Shown piece by piece: positions 1-8,790 of a DNA stretch of 64,000 nucleotides. A program made the translations under genes and the position numbers. The notes under the pieces were generated by a model. It did not search any database. It saw nothing but the letters and a program-made list of their open reading frames with translations, and had not been told where the DNA came from. This stretch comes from Acaryochloris sp. CCMEE 5410. Lineage in GTDB: Bacteria > Cyanobacteriota > Cyanobacteriia > Thermosynechococcales > Thermosynechococcaceae. How positions within the stretch are numbered: the first letter of the stretch is position 1; each line of letters opens with the position of its first letter. The stretch covers positions 1,984,001 through 2,048,000 of the forward strand of contig NZ_AFEJ02000001.1 in the NCBI RefSeq assembly GCF_000238775.2, in the 5' to 3' direction.

Positions 1-31
1 GAAGCACATGCTGCTGTAGATATCAAACCGT

Positions 32-427
32 TTAAAACTTCAATAAACGGATAAAGCCTTCTTGCTCAAAGTGCTTATCAGTGGTCAACGCCTCTGTAAT
101 CGAACATTGACGCATCAACTCGAAGCTGACTGCATCACAGAGTGAGTATGTTTTATCTAATCTCATCGTCAACAGTTTGACAGCTGCTTGATGCAAAGGC
201 TGATCAACCCAAACTGTCTCAATTTGGGGATTACTCACCAAATCCACTACAAAATCTAAAGCAAATTTACGGGGAAACCGCCTTGCGTTAGCTAAAGCGA
301 CATACTCAGCAACAATGTAATTATGAGTGACCAGACGGGCTGCGCTTTTGTATGCAGAAAGAGCCTGGGTATGGGAAGGTTCAGCTGGATAATGTAAACA
401 AAGCAATCCTGATGTATCAAGCAGCAT
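32..427 (-). CDS. PIN-domain ribonuclease toxin (VapC-like)
   Basis: 131-aa single-domain PIN protein. The four acidic residues expected for the metal site are present: D4 (LLDTSGLL), E41 (VAEY), D98 (SLCDAVSF) and D117 (TTDKHF). Family members are usually Mg-dependent endoribonucleases that cut tRNA or mRNA. Its ATG overlaps the stop of the upstream partner by one base (TAATG on the minus strand), which is the translational coupling typical of toxin-antitoxin pairs. The length is normal for VapC and there is no sign of decay. The RNA target cannot be read from sequence. Confidence 0.85.
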   Translation of the reverse strand: MLLDTSGLLCLHYPAEPSHTQALSAYKSAARLVTHNYIVAEYVALANARRFPRKFALDFVVDLVSNPQIETVWVDQPLHQAAVKLLTMRLDKTYSLCDAVSFELMRQCSITEALTTDKHFEQEGFIRLLKF

Positions 428-714
428 TACTTTAGCTCATGGTTGCTAGCGTACTCGCTAGCTAAATCTGCATCAATGGTCTGATTATCTATACTGATGG
501 GAGTTTCTGAGCTAAGGGTGCCAAAATGGCTCTCAAATTTTATCCGGGCGGTTTCTGCTTTCGTTGCATCATGATGCACACTATCGATGGAAGTTAATCG
601 TTGCTCTATCAATGTTGCAGCTAAACGCTCTGGAGCAACACCAACTTTGGCTGCTTGTCTCTGTATGGCGATGAAAACTTGCTCACTGATTTCCAATGTC
701 AAAATTTGGTTCAT
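427..714 (-). CDS. Probable antitoxin partner of the PIN toxin
   Basis: 95-aa protein when started at the ATG at 714; a TTG seven codons upstream (735) is the alternative. The N-terminal half (ILTLEISEQVFIAIQRQAAKVG) looks like a ribbon-helix-helix or similar short DNA-binding segment. The acidic C-terminal tail is what usually wraps the toxin. I could not assign an antitoxin family; the role is inferred from size, from position directly upstream of the PIN gene, and from the one-base stop/start overlap. Such antitoxins normally repress their own promoter, which would lie in the AT-rich 715-836 gap. Confidence 0.65.
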   Translation of the reverse strand: MNQILTLEISEQVFIAIQRQAAKVGVAPERLAATLIEQRLTSIDSVHHDATKAETARIKFESHFGTLSSETPISIDNQTIDADLASEYASNHELK

Positions 715-836
715 AGGAGTTTTGCAAAGCAACAATAGATTTTAATTTTACCTTACCTCAAAAAAATCTTTCCTTTTCGGAGCACCTTTATAAGGTACAA
801 GAAATATCTATCTATTATTTAATTTAGCTCTTGAAA

Positions 837-1697
837 CTAACATGCTTCAGGAGATTTAAGTGCACTTATAGAGTTAGTAAAATCTATTTTATCTGAGAAT
901 ATAAAAATTTCGTTACCCACCCTATTTGATGCAGACTGAGAGAGATTATGTCTCAGTTTATTGTTTTTTGCATATAAATTTAATATGAACTCATGATTAT
1001 CATATGAAACTATCCACTTTTTACGCAAGGCATTAACTTTTTTAGAAAGCTTTTTATGATCTTCATATGAGTAGAAGTTCATGTAAAGATTCGCCCCTTT
1101 TTGATAATAAGGCGGATCTAAATATATAAATATATCTTCTTTCCTTTTGTCTAATCTCTTGATGAATTCCATCCCATCAATATTGGAAACCGAGATACGA
1201 TTCTTGAGACCTTTTATATTCTGTATTCGTCTTATTAAATCTGTCTTATTAAATCTTGCATCAATTTTATATTTACCTGTTTGATTTAGCCCTCCAATTA
1301 CTCCTCCCTTAATTACTCCGGAGACATTAGTTCTATTTAAAAAGAACGTTGATTTTGCTAACTCAAAATAGTTATATACTTCTGTTTGATCCTGTATTTT
1401 TCGATACTTCCTCCAATTTTCTATGGATACTTCAACATCCTCAATCCATCTACAAAACTCATCAGATCTATCTAAGAGAGTTGTCCAAAAAGAATAAATT
1501 GAATTATCAAGATCATTGATGTAAATGTGATCAACATAACCTTCAAACAAAAGTCTAAGTGCTAAGCCAGCGCCTCCAGAATATGGTTCAGCATATTTTA
1601 CTCCAATTAATTGATTTTCATAAAACAAATTGGATATAAATGGAAATATACAGTTTTTACCACCTGGATATCTCAAAGGAGAGTAATAAATACCCAT
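837..1697 (-). CDS. D12-class (Dam-like) adenine-specific DNA methyltransferase
   Basis: About 286 aa. Motifs run in the order of the alpha-class N6-adenine methyltransferases: an N-terminal SPLRYPGGK segment, the SAM-binding EPYSGGAGLAL, the acidic NDLDNSIYSFW, a target-recognition stretch, then the catalytic YLDPPYYQKG (DPPY). It would methylate adenine N6 in DNA; the recognition site is unknown. Two ATGs are possible: 1697, one base after the stop of the preceding gene fragment, or 1715, overlapping it by 17 bases. Either way it was co-transcribed with the ParB-like gene that an insertion sequence has since broken. No restriction endonuclease is visible. AT-rich codon use contrasts with the core genes further right, suggesting horizontal origin. 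Confidence 0.88.
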   Translation of the reverse strand: MGIYYSPLRYPGGKNCIFPFISNLFYENQLIGVKYAEPYSGGAGLALRLLFEGYVDHIYINDLDNSIYSFWTTLLDRSDEFCRWIEDVEVSIENWRKYRKIQDQTEVYNYFELAKSTFFLNRTNVSGVIKGGVIGGLNQTGKYKIDARFNKTDLIRRIQNIKGLKNRISVSNIDGMEFIKRLDKRKEDIFIYLDPPYYQKGANLYMNFYSYEDHKKLSKKVNALRKKWIVSYDNHEFILNLYAKNNKLRHNLSQSASNRVGNEIFIFSDKIDFTNSISALKSPEAC

Positions 1698-1698
1698 G

Positions 1699-1948
1699 CT
1701 AGTCGCTCTTCCCATGAGTTTGGGTTAATATTGCCCCAATCATAATTGATAGTGCTATAGTTTGCTCTATATTACTTGACGAAGCATACATATGAGCACC
1801 AGTATGAAGTAATTGCACAATACTTTTTTCGCTCACATTGTGATTTGAAAGAGTAGTCTTTTGGTCTCGATTCAAATCTTTTTTTGCGCTTGCGAAATTT
1901 TTTACTAAATAGTTGTTGAGTTGCATACTTCGATCATTTGCGGCAGTT
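1699..1948 (-). pseudogene. 3' fragment of the IS-split ParB-like gene
   Basis: This open stretch ends at a TAG at 1701-1699 and continues the reading frame of the ParB-like gene at 3017-4055. If the insertion sequence and one copy of the 8-bp duplication are removed, the codons ACT-GCC on the right flow into GCA-AAT-GAT on the left without a frame change. The rejoined protein would be about 426 aa. The roughly 80-residue C-terminal piece holds a hydrophobic segment (IALSIMIGAIL). Internal ATG 1926 could restart a 75-aa product, but nothing shows that it does. Confidence 0.8.
1941..1948. repeat. Target-site duplication, left copy
   Basis: CGGCAGTT, identical to the copy at 3017-3024 and directly abutting the left inverted repeat. 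Confidence 0.9.
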
Positions 1949-3016
1949 GGCACTGGTCTACTAACAGGGCACATACCTAAACCCTTTATTGGTGAGGAGT
2001 TCTAGTGTGCTCAACGGACGAGAACAAAATCCCATCTCCATTGCTGGTGTGGTCTGCTTACTGAGCCCCCAATGGGGTCTAACCCAGTTATGAATCAGGC
2101 GTTGTACATCTAGCACTCGCTGTAACCCCGACCGCTTCTTAGCGTAGAGATTCTGCCGTCTTCGATAAGCACTACATCGTCTCCTCAAGGCAGCATTGTG
2201 AGCCTCATTATGATTGGCATGGACCTCAGACCCTAGACTGATAGCGGTAAAGGGATGCTCTGCTTTCACCCACTCTACTCGCCGATTCCCCTGAGACCCT
2301 TTAACTTTCATCGCGACTTCTAACCCCTCTCGCCAAACCTTGCGATGCCCATAGTCAGGATGACACTCCTCACCATTGAGATAGACATTGGCGAGCTTCC
2401 AAAGTTCTTGTCCATAACGCCTCTCACCATCGGTAAACCATCGAATCCCATCACAGGCTTTGACCCACTCCCAAGCTGAGTAAACGCCATTTGCAAAAAG
2501 TTGTGCATCCTTGAGGCCAGCTTGTGCTGTCAACCAATAGCGGCTTTCGCGTTCAAGGAAATGGATGGTCCAGCCCTGGGATTGGCTGGGGGGAAGATTT
2601 TTGCCTACACGCGTGTAAACTTCATCCCCTTCTACCGTCACATCAGAGGCTGCTGGTGCGGGAGGTGACCAGTTCTGTGCTTGGTCTGCTAGGCGTTTTT
2701 CCCAACGCATAATGGTGGTATGAGATTTACCGAAAGTTCGACCTGCAGCACGAATACCCATCCCTTCGGTGCGAGCTTTGATGGCATAGCTCACTACTGA
2801 ACTAGCGGTGCGTAAGCGAGCCATTGGGGTACCCGTGCGTTCGTTGAAACGCCGATTGCAATCCTTACACTGATATCGCTGGACTAATGTCCCATCTTGC
2901 AGGCTATCAAAGCCGCGCTTTAGGATCTTCTCGCTTAGACAATATGGGCATTCCATTGATCTACATTAGGTTGCGTCGGAAGCATTATAGCTAGATCCTG
3001 CTAACAGACCAGTGCC
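1949..3016. mobile_element. Complete IS1-like insertion sequence (about 1068 bp)
   Basis: Termini are imperfect 20-bp inverted repeats: GGCACTGGTCTACTAACAGG at 1949-1968 and its partner at 2997-3016 read on the minus strand, 17 of 20 matching. The element is flanked by an exact 8-bp direct repeat, CGGCAGTT, at 1941-1948 and 3017-3024. An 8- to 9-bp target duplication and a two-part zinc-finger/DDE transposase fit the IS1 family. The single intact transposase and identical duplications indicate a recent insertion. Confidence 0.92.
1961..2956 (-). CDS. IS1-family transposase (single fused ORF)
   Basis: 331 aa. The N-terminus has a zinc-finger pattern (CPYC...CKDC), then a helix-turn-helix (GIRAAGRTFGKSHTTIMRWEK). 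The C-terminal catalytic half has acidic residues in VEGDEVYTRVG and FTDGERRYG, and the H-N-E box near HANHNEAHNAALRRR. This matches InsA and InsB of IS1 joined in one frame, so no programmed frameshift is needed. Its stop lies within the left inverted repeat. The frame is intact, so the enzyme is probably active. Confidence 0.88.
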   Translation of the reverse strand: MECPYCLSEKILKRGFDSLQDGTLVQRYQCKDCNRRFNERTGTPMARLRTASSVVSYAIKARTEGMGIRAAGRTFGKSHTTIMRWEKRLADQAQNWSPPAPAASDVTVEGDEVYTRVGKNLPPSQSQGWTIHFLERESRYWLTAQAGLKDAQLFANGVYSAWEWVKACDGIRWFTDGERRYGQELWKLANVYLNGEECHPDYGHRKVWREGLEVAMKVKGSQGNRRVEWVKAEHPFTAISLGSEVHANHNEAHNAALRRRCSAYRRRQNLYAKKRSGLQRVLDVQRLIHNWVRPHWGLSKQTTPAMEMGFCSRPLSTLELLTNKGFRYVPC

Positions 3017-3024
3017 CGGCAGTT
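3017..3024. repeat. Target-site duplication, right copy
   Basis: CGGCAGTT, directly abutting the right inverted repeat; pairs with 1941-1948. Confidence 0.9.
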
Positions 3025-4055
3025 TCACATAGTAAACGTAATGACATTCTAATTAAGTTAGGAAATGTTTGTGATAAGGTACTTTTCTTAGTGATGTAAA
3101 AATCATAAAGATCTACTATATCTCTGTATAGATTGCTGACCTCTCCACTATGCAAGTACAACCTACCACCAAATAGCTTTAATTGTCCTGTAGAAACTCG
3201 TCTAGATCTTTGCTTACGAACCTTCTTGCTATCTTCGGATCTACTAGAATTCTCGCCAATACATGGAGACTTATTACTATTCTTAAATTTTGTGCGAGAA
3301 GGATGAGGTTCATTATTTTGATTTTGATCAATCAACTCTTGGCAAGATGGCTCTAAAACTTCGTAAACTTTTCCTCTATTCTTTCTTGTTGTCAAGTCTT
3401 TTTTCTTTACTTTGTTAGAAATATCAGATAGTATAGCGCTTTCATCTTCTTTTTCATGCTTGCTATATAAATGTCCATTTTTTATTGAAAAGCCTATATT
3501 TTCGAGTATATCTTTTTTGAAGATTTCTCCTTTTACAAAACCTTGATTTAGATGAGGATTTGCACTAACAATACCTGTCTCTTCTTCGAGAATTAAAAAT
3601 ACACTTTTCGATTCTCCCATAAACTTATGTAGGAAAATATCACGCTCAAGCGGTTGCCAAGAACCTGATTCGCCATGCTTCCTGAAAACATTTTGAAGTG
3701 CTATATGCTTTGAACATACATTGCAAGGGATTTCTTCTAGGAAATCTGGGATTTTGATGTTTAAACCATCTGGAACAGAAACAAGATTATACTTAATTTT
3801 TGCAAGAATTATTCTTCTATTTCCATCATATACCACAGGTTTTTTGCCATGAAATACCACTGTAGGAAGTTCACTCAAGTCATAATACCCCCCCATTTCT
3901 TTGGCCAATTTTTTCAAAGACCATTTGCCCGAAGAATCTCCTAAGGCTTTATTGACAACATCTTGGTCTTTTGCATTTTCATCAATGGGATCACGAGGGT
4001 TTTCAGTCCATAAAATTAAATCTTTAATATAAAAATTTTTAATTTCTTGATCCAT
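3017..4055 (-). pseudogene. ParB-like nuclease-domain protein, truncated by IS insertion (5' part)
   Basis: The first 346 residues of a ParB/Srx-fold protein. The N-terminal domain contains LWTENPRDPIDE and the box YDGNRRIILAKIKYN, resembling the D-G-[NH]-R-R element of ParB-like NTPase/nuclease domains. The middle is Lys/Ser-rich and the C-terminus is helical. After residue 346 translation runs into the insertion sequence for eight foreign residues (GHWSVSRI) and stops at 2991. The native continuation lies at 1699-1948. The gene sat directly upstream of the adenine methyltransferase. In mobile elements ParB-like proteins are commonly paired with DNA methyltransferases; here the pair may have been a modification or defence module. 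The truncated protein keeps its whole ParB-like domain and could retain partial function. Confidence 0.82.
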
Positions 4056-4154
4056 AGACTCATCCTTGAATTAGTGATCAGCTCGATATATAGCGCTAAA
4101 AAATCAGCGCTGTCAACTCTTGCATCTAAACTATTAGCTTAGTGCTCACCGTAC

Positions 4155-5459
4155 ATGCAATGCACTTTAGGAATTGATTTCGGTACATCTGGTGCTCGTG
4201 CTGTCGTTATCGATCAACAAGGCCTAATACGATCAGAAGTAAGCGATTTATTCTCTGCTGCTATTTCGGAAGATCGAGTGGCTTGTTGGGAAAGTACCTT
4301 ATGGAAACTAATCGGTGAGATCCCTGAGAAGGTGAGATCGCATCTTCAAGCCATCGCCATTAACGGCACCTCTTCCACCATTTTGCTCTGCGACGCTAAT
4401 GGCACCCCCCTTTATCCACCGCAGATGTATAACGACACCTGCGATCCAGCCAGTTTAGAATTGCTGACCACCTTGGCTCCTGCGGGTCATCCCGTACTCA
4501 GCGCTAGCTCTAGCTTGGCGAAACTGCTGGGTATGAGTCGGACGGTGGATATGACCTCCGTTTGCCATCTGATGCATCAGGCGGATTGGCTCGCCTTTTT
4601 ATTACATGGTCGTGTAGGACTCAGTGATGATCACAACAGCTTGAAACTGGGATACGATCCGGCGCTGGGGAAAGACCGCTCTATGTCCAGAGGACGGGCT
4701 ATGCCAACGGCTATCGCAGCCTATCCCGACTGGTTCCATCAACCCCCTCTCCGCCAGCTGCTGCCGTTGCTACCACAAGTCCTTCGACCCGGCTCAAATA
4801 TCGGCCCCCTTCAACCGCACCTTGCCGATCGCTTTGGCATCCCCTCAGACTGCCACATTTGTGCAGGCACCACAGATAGCATTGCCGCATTTATCGCCAG
4901 CGGAGCCAATCAGCCGGGGATGGCCGTCACGTCTCTGGGCTCTACTCTTGTCGTGAAGCTATTGAGTCCGACCCGTATCGATTTGTCAGACTACGGCATC
5001 TATAGTCATCGCCTTGGAAATTACTGGCTAGTGGGGGGTGCATCTAATTCAGGTGGGGCTGTCCTTCAGTCTTTTTTCTCAACCCCAGAACTCGTGGAAC
5101 TTAGCCAGCGCATTAACCCCAGCCAACCTAGTTCATTGAACTACTACCCACTGCTCAAACCCGGAGAACGATTTCCCATTAATGATCCCTTTTTGGAGCC
5201 ACAGCTCACCCCTCGCCCGGAAGATCCCGTGGAATTTTTACAGGGGCTACTCGAAAGCTTGGCCCGCATCGAAGCCCAGGGATATCATCTGTTGCAAATC
5301 CATGGTGCTCCGCCGTTAAAGGTCGTTTATACGGCTGGCGGGGGTGCCCAAAACCCGACCTGGCAAACGATTCGTCAACGCCATCTGCAGGTTCCTGTCT
5401 ATGCAGCTCATCATCAACAGGCAGCCTATGGTACAGCACTGTTAGCAGCCCACAATTAG
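4155..5459 (+). CDS. FGGY-family sugar kinase, D-ribulokinase-like
   Basis: 434 aa, shorter than typical xylulokinase (about 480-500) but close to the cyanobacterial/plant D-ribulose kinase group to which the characterised Synechococcus elongatus enzyme belongs. The N-terminal phosphate loop LGIDFGTSGARAVVID is followed by INGTSSTILL and YNDTCDP in the sugar domain. The second actin-like lobe has AGTTDSIAAFIASG, with the likely catalytic Asp, then SLGSTLVVK and the adenosine-binding TAGGGAQNPTW. The likely reaction is ATP-dependent phosphorylation of D-ribulose, salvaging a sugar leaked from the Calvin cycle; substrate is inferred from family likeness. It is divergent from the ParB-like gene and followed by a terminator-like hairpin. 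Confidence 0.82.
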   Translation: MQCTLGIDFGTSGARAVVIDQQGLIRSEVSDLFSAAISEDRVACWESTLWKLIGEIPEKVRSHLQAIAINGTSSTILLCDANGTPLYPPQMYNDTCDPASLELLTTLAPAGHPVLSASSSLAKLLGMSRTVDMTSVCHLMHQADWLAFLLHGRVGLSDDHNSLKLGYDPALGKDRSMSRGRAMPTAIAAYPDWFHQPPLRQLLPLLPQVLRPGSNIGPLQPHLADRFGIPSDCHICAGTTDSIAAFIASGANQPGMAVTSLGSTLVVKLLSPTRIDLSDYGIYSHRLGNYWLVGGASNSGGAVLQSFFSTPELVELSQRINPSQPSSLNYYPLLKPGERFPINDPFLEPQLTPRPEDPVEFLQGLLESLARIEAQGYHLLQIHGAPPLKVVYTAGGGAQNPTWQTIRQRHLQVPVYAAHHQQAAYGTALLAAHN

Positions 5460-5473
5460 CAAGATATATTTGT

Positions 5474-5502
5474 AATTAGACGGAGATTTTTAGTCTAATT
5501 TT
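5474..5502 (+). terminator. Probable rho-independent terminator after the sugar kinase
   Basis: The stem AATTAGAC pairs with GTCTAATT across an 11-base loop and is followed by a short T-rich stretch, 15 bases after the kinase stop. Confidence 0.55.
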
Positions 5503-5701
5503 CGGGATTAGAGAATAAAAACCCTAATTATCTTCAAATAACATGATATTGTTACCAGTGAAACGACCGGGTGATCGTTAAAGCTATTCACACTTAAGAA
5601 ACCCTATAGACTGTTGCTAATAAGCAGTAGCTCAAATTCCGGCCTTTGGCTAACCTTCACCCAACCTTTGCAAACGCTGCATTTCCGTGAGGTAAGGCAC
5701 T

Positions 5702-6367
5702 TTGAGCCAACACAATCGCCAGATCAGTTCAGATAAAGACGCTACTTCCCTGACCTATTCCATTCGTCAAACTTTATCTAACTTCCCCATCATCCGTCAG
5801 TCAGCAGAGCTGATACTGCCATCGCCCTTAAAAAGCTGGCTAACCTCGAAATTAATGTCAGCCAGGCCTGATCGGCAGTTTATGGAGAGCTATATCCTGC
5901 CTCAGATCGCAGCAGCGCCAAAGGGGAAATGTTTATTCGTCGGCTGCCAACCCTATACCCGGCATTATGGCACCTGGTTTATGTCATCATCCGTTGAGTT
6001 TTGGACCACAGATATTGATCCAGATTCAGCTCAATGGGGCGAACCCCATCGGCACTATATTTGCGGCATTGAAGCAATTGATGCTTATGTCCCCGCCCAC
6101 AGCATGGATGTTGTGGTCATGAATGGTGTCTTTGGTTTTGGTTTGAATGATGAAGCCGATAAAGTCAAAGCGCTGCAGGCTATTCATCACATTCTCAAAC
6201 CTCAAGGGCATTTAGTTGTGGGTTGGAATGGTGATCCACCCGGCCAAAACCCCCTGAACATGAGCATCATCTTGCAGTTGTTTAAGCATTCGACGCGCTG
6301 GCCCTTTGCTCCTCATACAACCTTAGAGGGCACGACTCACATTTACGACTTTTTTACGGCCTCTTGA
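5702..6367 (+). CDS. Class I SAM-dependent methyltransferase, substrate unknown
   Basis: 221 aa with a probable TTG start at 5702; no in-frame ATG precedes the conserved core. Motif I is the relaxed GKCLFVGCQPYTRHYG, motif II WTTDIDPDSAQWG, and then DVVVMNGVFGFGLNDEADKVKALQAIHHILKPQGHLVVGWN gives the beta4/beta5 region typical of Methyltransf_11-like enzymes. No membrane segment is seen. The 3' neighbour at 6464 is an oxygenase on the same strand, about 100 bp away. The substrate cannot be told. Confidence 0.72.
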   Translation: MSQHNRQISSDKDATSLTYSIRQTLSNFPIIRQSAELILPSPLKSWLTSKLMSARPDRQFMESYILPQIAAAPKGKCLFVGCQPYTRHYGTWFMSSSVEFWTTDIDPDSAQWGEPHRHYICGIEAIDAYVPAHSMDVVVMNGVFGFGLNDEADKVKALQAIHHILKPQGHLVVGWNGDPPGQNPLNMSIILQLFKHSTRWPFAPHTTLEGTTHIYDFFTAS

Positions 6368-6463
6368 ATTGACCTCATCTGTGGGTGAATTCTGGTTTGC
6401 AGCTTGACTCCTGCGAGGCATCATCGCAGCATGTTGTTTTAGAGATAGGCGTTGTCAAGAACT

Positions 6464-7309
6464 ATGGTTGATCAATCTCTACCCACTATTGACTACAGAA
6501 GTGTTCATGCACCTCAAGCGATTGCCCACTCTTTACAAGATTCTGGGTTCGCGATTCTCAGCCATAGTCCCATTGACCATCCCCTCATAGAACGAACCTA
6601 TCGAGACTGGCTAGCCTTTTTCCTAAGTGAAGATAAGGTTCAATATAGGTTTGACCCCAAAGTCCAAGCGGGGTATTTCCCCTTACAAACGGAGACTGCA
6701 AAGGGATATACGACGCCTGATTTGAAAGAATTTTTCCATATCTATGAAGGGCATTCCCTACCTCAAGGGATGAGTCAGGCAACCTGGGACTTATTTAATC
6801 AACTCCGACACTTAGCAACCGAGCTATTGGAGTGGATAGAAGCACAAGCTCCACCCCATATTCATGCAAACTTTACCGAACCGTTAGACGCCATGATTGC
6901 AGATAGTAAGGAGACGCTGTTTCGGCTCCTGCACTATCCGCCGCTCCCCGATACCATCCCACCCGGAGCTGTTCGGGCGGCGGCCCACGAAGATATCAAT
7001 TTAATTACGCTATTGCCTGCAGCGACGGGAATGGGCTTAGAGTTATTGGATTCTGAAGGACAGTGGCAATCCGTAACGTGCGATCGCGGCGATATTGTCG
7101 TCAATGTTGGCGATATGCTACAGCTCGCCAGCCAAGGGTTTTACCGCTCCACCACCCACCGCGTTGTTAACCCTGACGGTCCAGCTCGACATCAATCTCG
7201 ATTATCCATGCCCCTGTTTCTCCATCCTCGGCCAGAGGTGGTACTCGCAGAAGGCAAAACAGCCCGACAGTACCTGCAAGAACGGCTACAGGAGATTGGC
7301 CTCGTTTAA
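6464..7309 (+). CDS. Fe(II)/2-oxoglutarate-dependent dioxygenase (isopenicillin N synthase-like)
   Basis: 281 aa from ATG 6464 (an in-frame TTG at 6452 is possible). The double-stranded beta-helix core has the metal ligands H-x-D in AAHEDINLITLLPA and the distal H in STTHRVVNP, and the 2-oxoglutarate Arg in RLSMPLFLHP. The N-terminus (FAILSHSPIDHPLIERTYRDWLAFF) matches the DIOX_N region of plant-like oxidases. It should hydroxylate or desaturate a small molecule using O2. The neighbouring methyltransferase may act on the same molecule, but that rests only on adjacency. Confidence 0.85.
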   Translation: MVDQSLPTIDYRSVHAPQAIAHSLQDSGFAILSHSPIDHPLIERTYRDWLAFFLSEDKVQYRFDPKVQAGYFPLQTETAKGYTTPDLKEFFHIYEGHSLPQGMSQATWDLFNQLRHLATELLEWIEAQAPPHIHANFTEPLDAMIADSKETLFRLLHYPPLPDTIPPGAVRAAAHEDINLITLLPAATGMGLELLDSEGQWQSVTCDRGDIVVNVGDMLQLASQGFYRSTTHRVVNPDGPARHQSRLSMPLFLHPRPEVVLAEGKTARQYLQERLQEIGLV

Positions 7310-7347
7310 AGACATCACACCTATTAATGTTGAGGGTTTCATACCTA

Positions 7348-8790
7348 TTAATTCGGGGGAGCGATACGGGTCGCGAAATTTTGCGATCTCGTCGGTGACA
7401 GCTGGCGTGCTTTCAAAATAGCCGCAGTTAAAAAGACGTAAGCCAGAACGCCCACCGTCATCAGTGACAGCACAGCCGCCAATTCTCCAAAATTCCGCGC
7501 CAAACTTCCTGACGCATTCCAAAAGGCATGAATCCCGGAAGACACCAGAAAACCAATTCCTAGGATCTGCCATCGCTGGGCTGGCTTGAGTATACTAAGC
7601 CCAATAAAATAACCAAAAATACCGCTATAGGCCATATGGCCGGCAACAGAACCCAAGATCCTGGGAATCAATAGCTGTACAGCAGCCAATGCTCCCGCAA
7701 ACTCATTAGAAGACGATCTGGCAACATCTGCCGCAATCCCCGGTACATATTGTCCTAAGGTCTCCACCAATGTAAATCCAAGGGCTGAAGCCGCTCCAAT
7801 TAAAATGCCGTCCAAGGGTTCCCAAACACCAACTTTTTGCCGACTGGGAGGACGCAGCTGTGATCCCAAGAAAAAGAAGCCAAAAATTGGCAAGGCTTTC
7901 AGTAACTCCTCCATTAATCCCGCCCCAAAGAAGTGGCTAATCAGTTGTGAAATAAAATCTGGAGAGGCACCTTGAACATTCCCCGGCAAAATCCCTCGAA
8001 ACACCAAAATAAATAGGCTCAAAATTGGCGTTACCAGAATCACCATGGTGAATATGGTACTGAGAAGCAGCACCCACCAGGGCTTCTGTTTACCGCACAA
8101 TCGATAAATAAAGTAAAATCCGCCTCCCCCCAGATACAGCGCTAGGAGCAAATTAAACACTGGTGGGTTGCTGGCAAAGATAAAGAGCAACACCACCATC
8201 ATCACGGTCAGAATGCCGGGTATCAGATACCCTTTTCCTAAGAGATCTTTGCGGGCAGACACGATGGGAAACAGCTGACTTACGGTCACCTGATTAGACG
8301 TCGCTCCCGGTGTCGGCTGGGGTGGGTAAACCGGTGGTTGAGGGGGATAAGATGGTGGCGTTGGCGAAGGATAGGAGGGCGGTGCAGGCGTAGGAGAGCC
8401 CGTTGCCGCAAACTGATCCACTAGCTGGGTGGCGCGATGTTCAAATAGAAATTCAGGGCCGTTATGGCTCAACATCACCCGATCCCCCACATTCAAGGTT
8501 TGACACCCCTGAATCTTCTGGCCGTTTATATAGGTACCATTGGCACTATTGAGATCACAAATTTGCCAAATGGGAGCACCCTGAGGCGTTCGAGACCCCG
8601 TGGGTTTTACCACTGCATGACGACGGGAGACGCCACCAAAAAGGTTGGAATCGATAATGACTTGGCAGTCCGCTGTCCGGCCAATGGCCGTTTCCTCCGT
8701 TTCCGATAGGGAATAACAGGACTGGGCAGCATCAGCATTGGACTGAGCCGAAATAAGTCTGAGTAAACCATTCTGCTGATCGTTCACCAT
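7348..8790 (-). CDS. FHA-domain PrsW-family intramembrane protease
   Basis: About 480 aa from ATG 8790 (a GTG at 8802 is in frame). An N-terminal FHA domain (about 30-110) has IGRTADCQVIID, GGVSRRHAVV and LNSANGTYING. A Pro/Tyr-rich linker follows, then at least seven hydrophobic segments. The membrane half carries the PrsW signatures: EELLK (the EExxK pair), FTLVE, a conserved GHMAYSGIFGY and HAFWN. PrsW enzymes cleave membrane proteins such as anti-sigma factors. The FHA domain would bind phosphothreonine, so proteolysis may be gated by a Thr kinase; no kinase is in the window. It is divergent from two further FHA proteins at 9116 and 9641. Confidence 0.85.
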   Translation of the reverse strand: MVNDQQNGLLRLISAQSNADAAQSCYSLSETEETAIGRTADCQVIIDSNLFGGVSRRHAVVKPTGSRTPQGAPIWQICDLNSANGTYINGQKIQGCQTLNVGDRVMLSHNGPEFLFEHRATQLVDQFAATGSPTPAPPSYPSPTPPSYPPQPPVYPPQPTPGATSNQVTVSQLFPIVSARKDLLGKGYLIPGILTVMMVVLLFIFASNPPVFNLLLALYLGGGGFYFIYRLCGKQKPWWVLLLSTIFTMVILVTPILSLFILVFRGILPGNVQGASPDFISQLISHFFGAGLMEELLKALPIFGFFFLGSQLRPPSRQKVGVWEPLDGILIGAASALGFTLVETLGQYVPGIAADVARSSSNEFAGALAAVQLLIPRILGSVAGHMAYSGIFGYFIGLSILKPAQRWQILGIGFLVSSGIHAFWNASGSLARNFGELAAVLSLMTVGVLAYVFLTAAILKARQLSPTRSQNFATRIAPPN

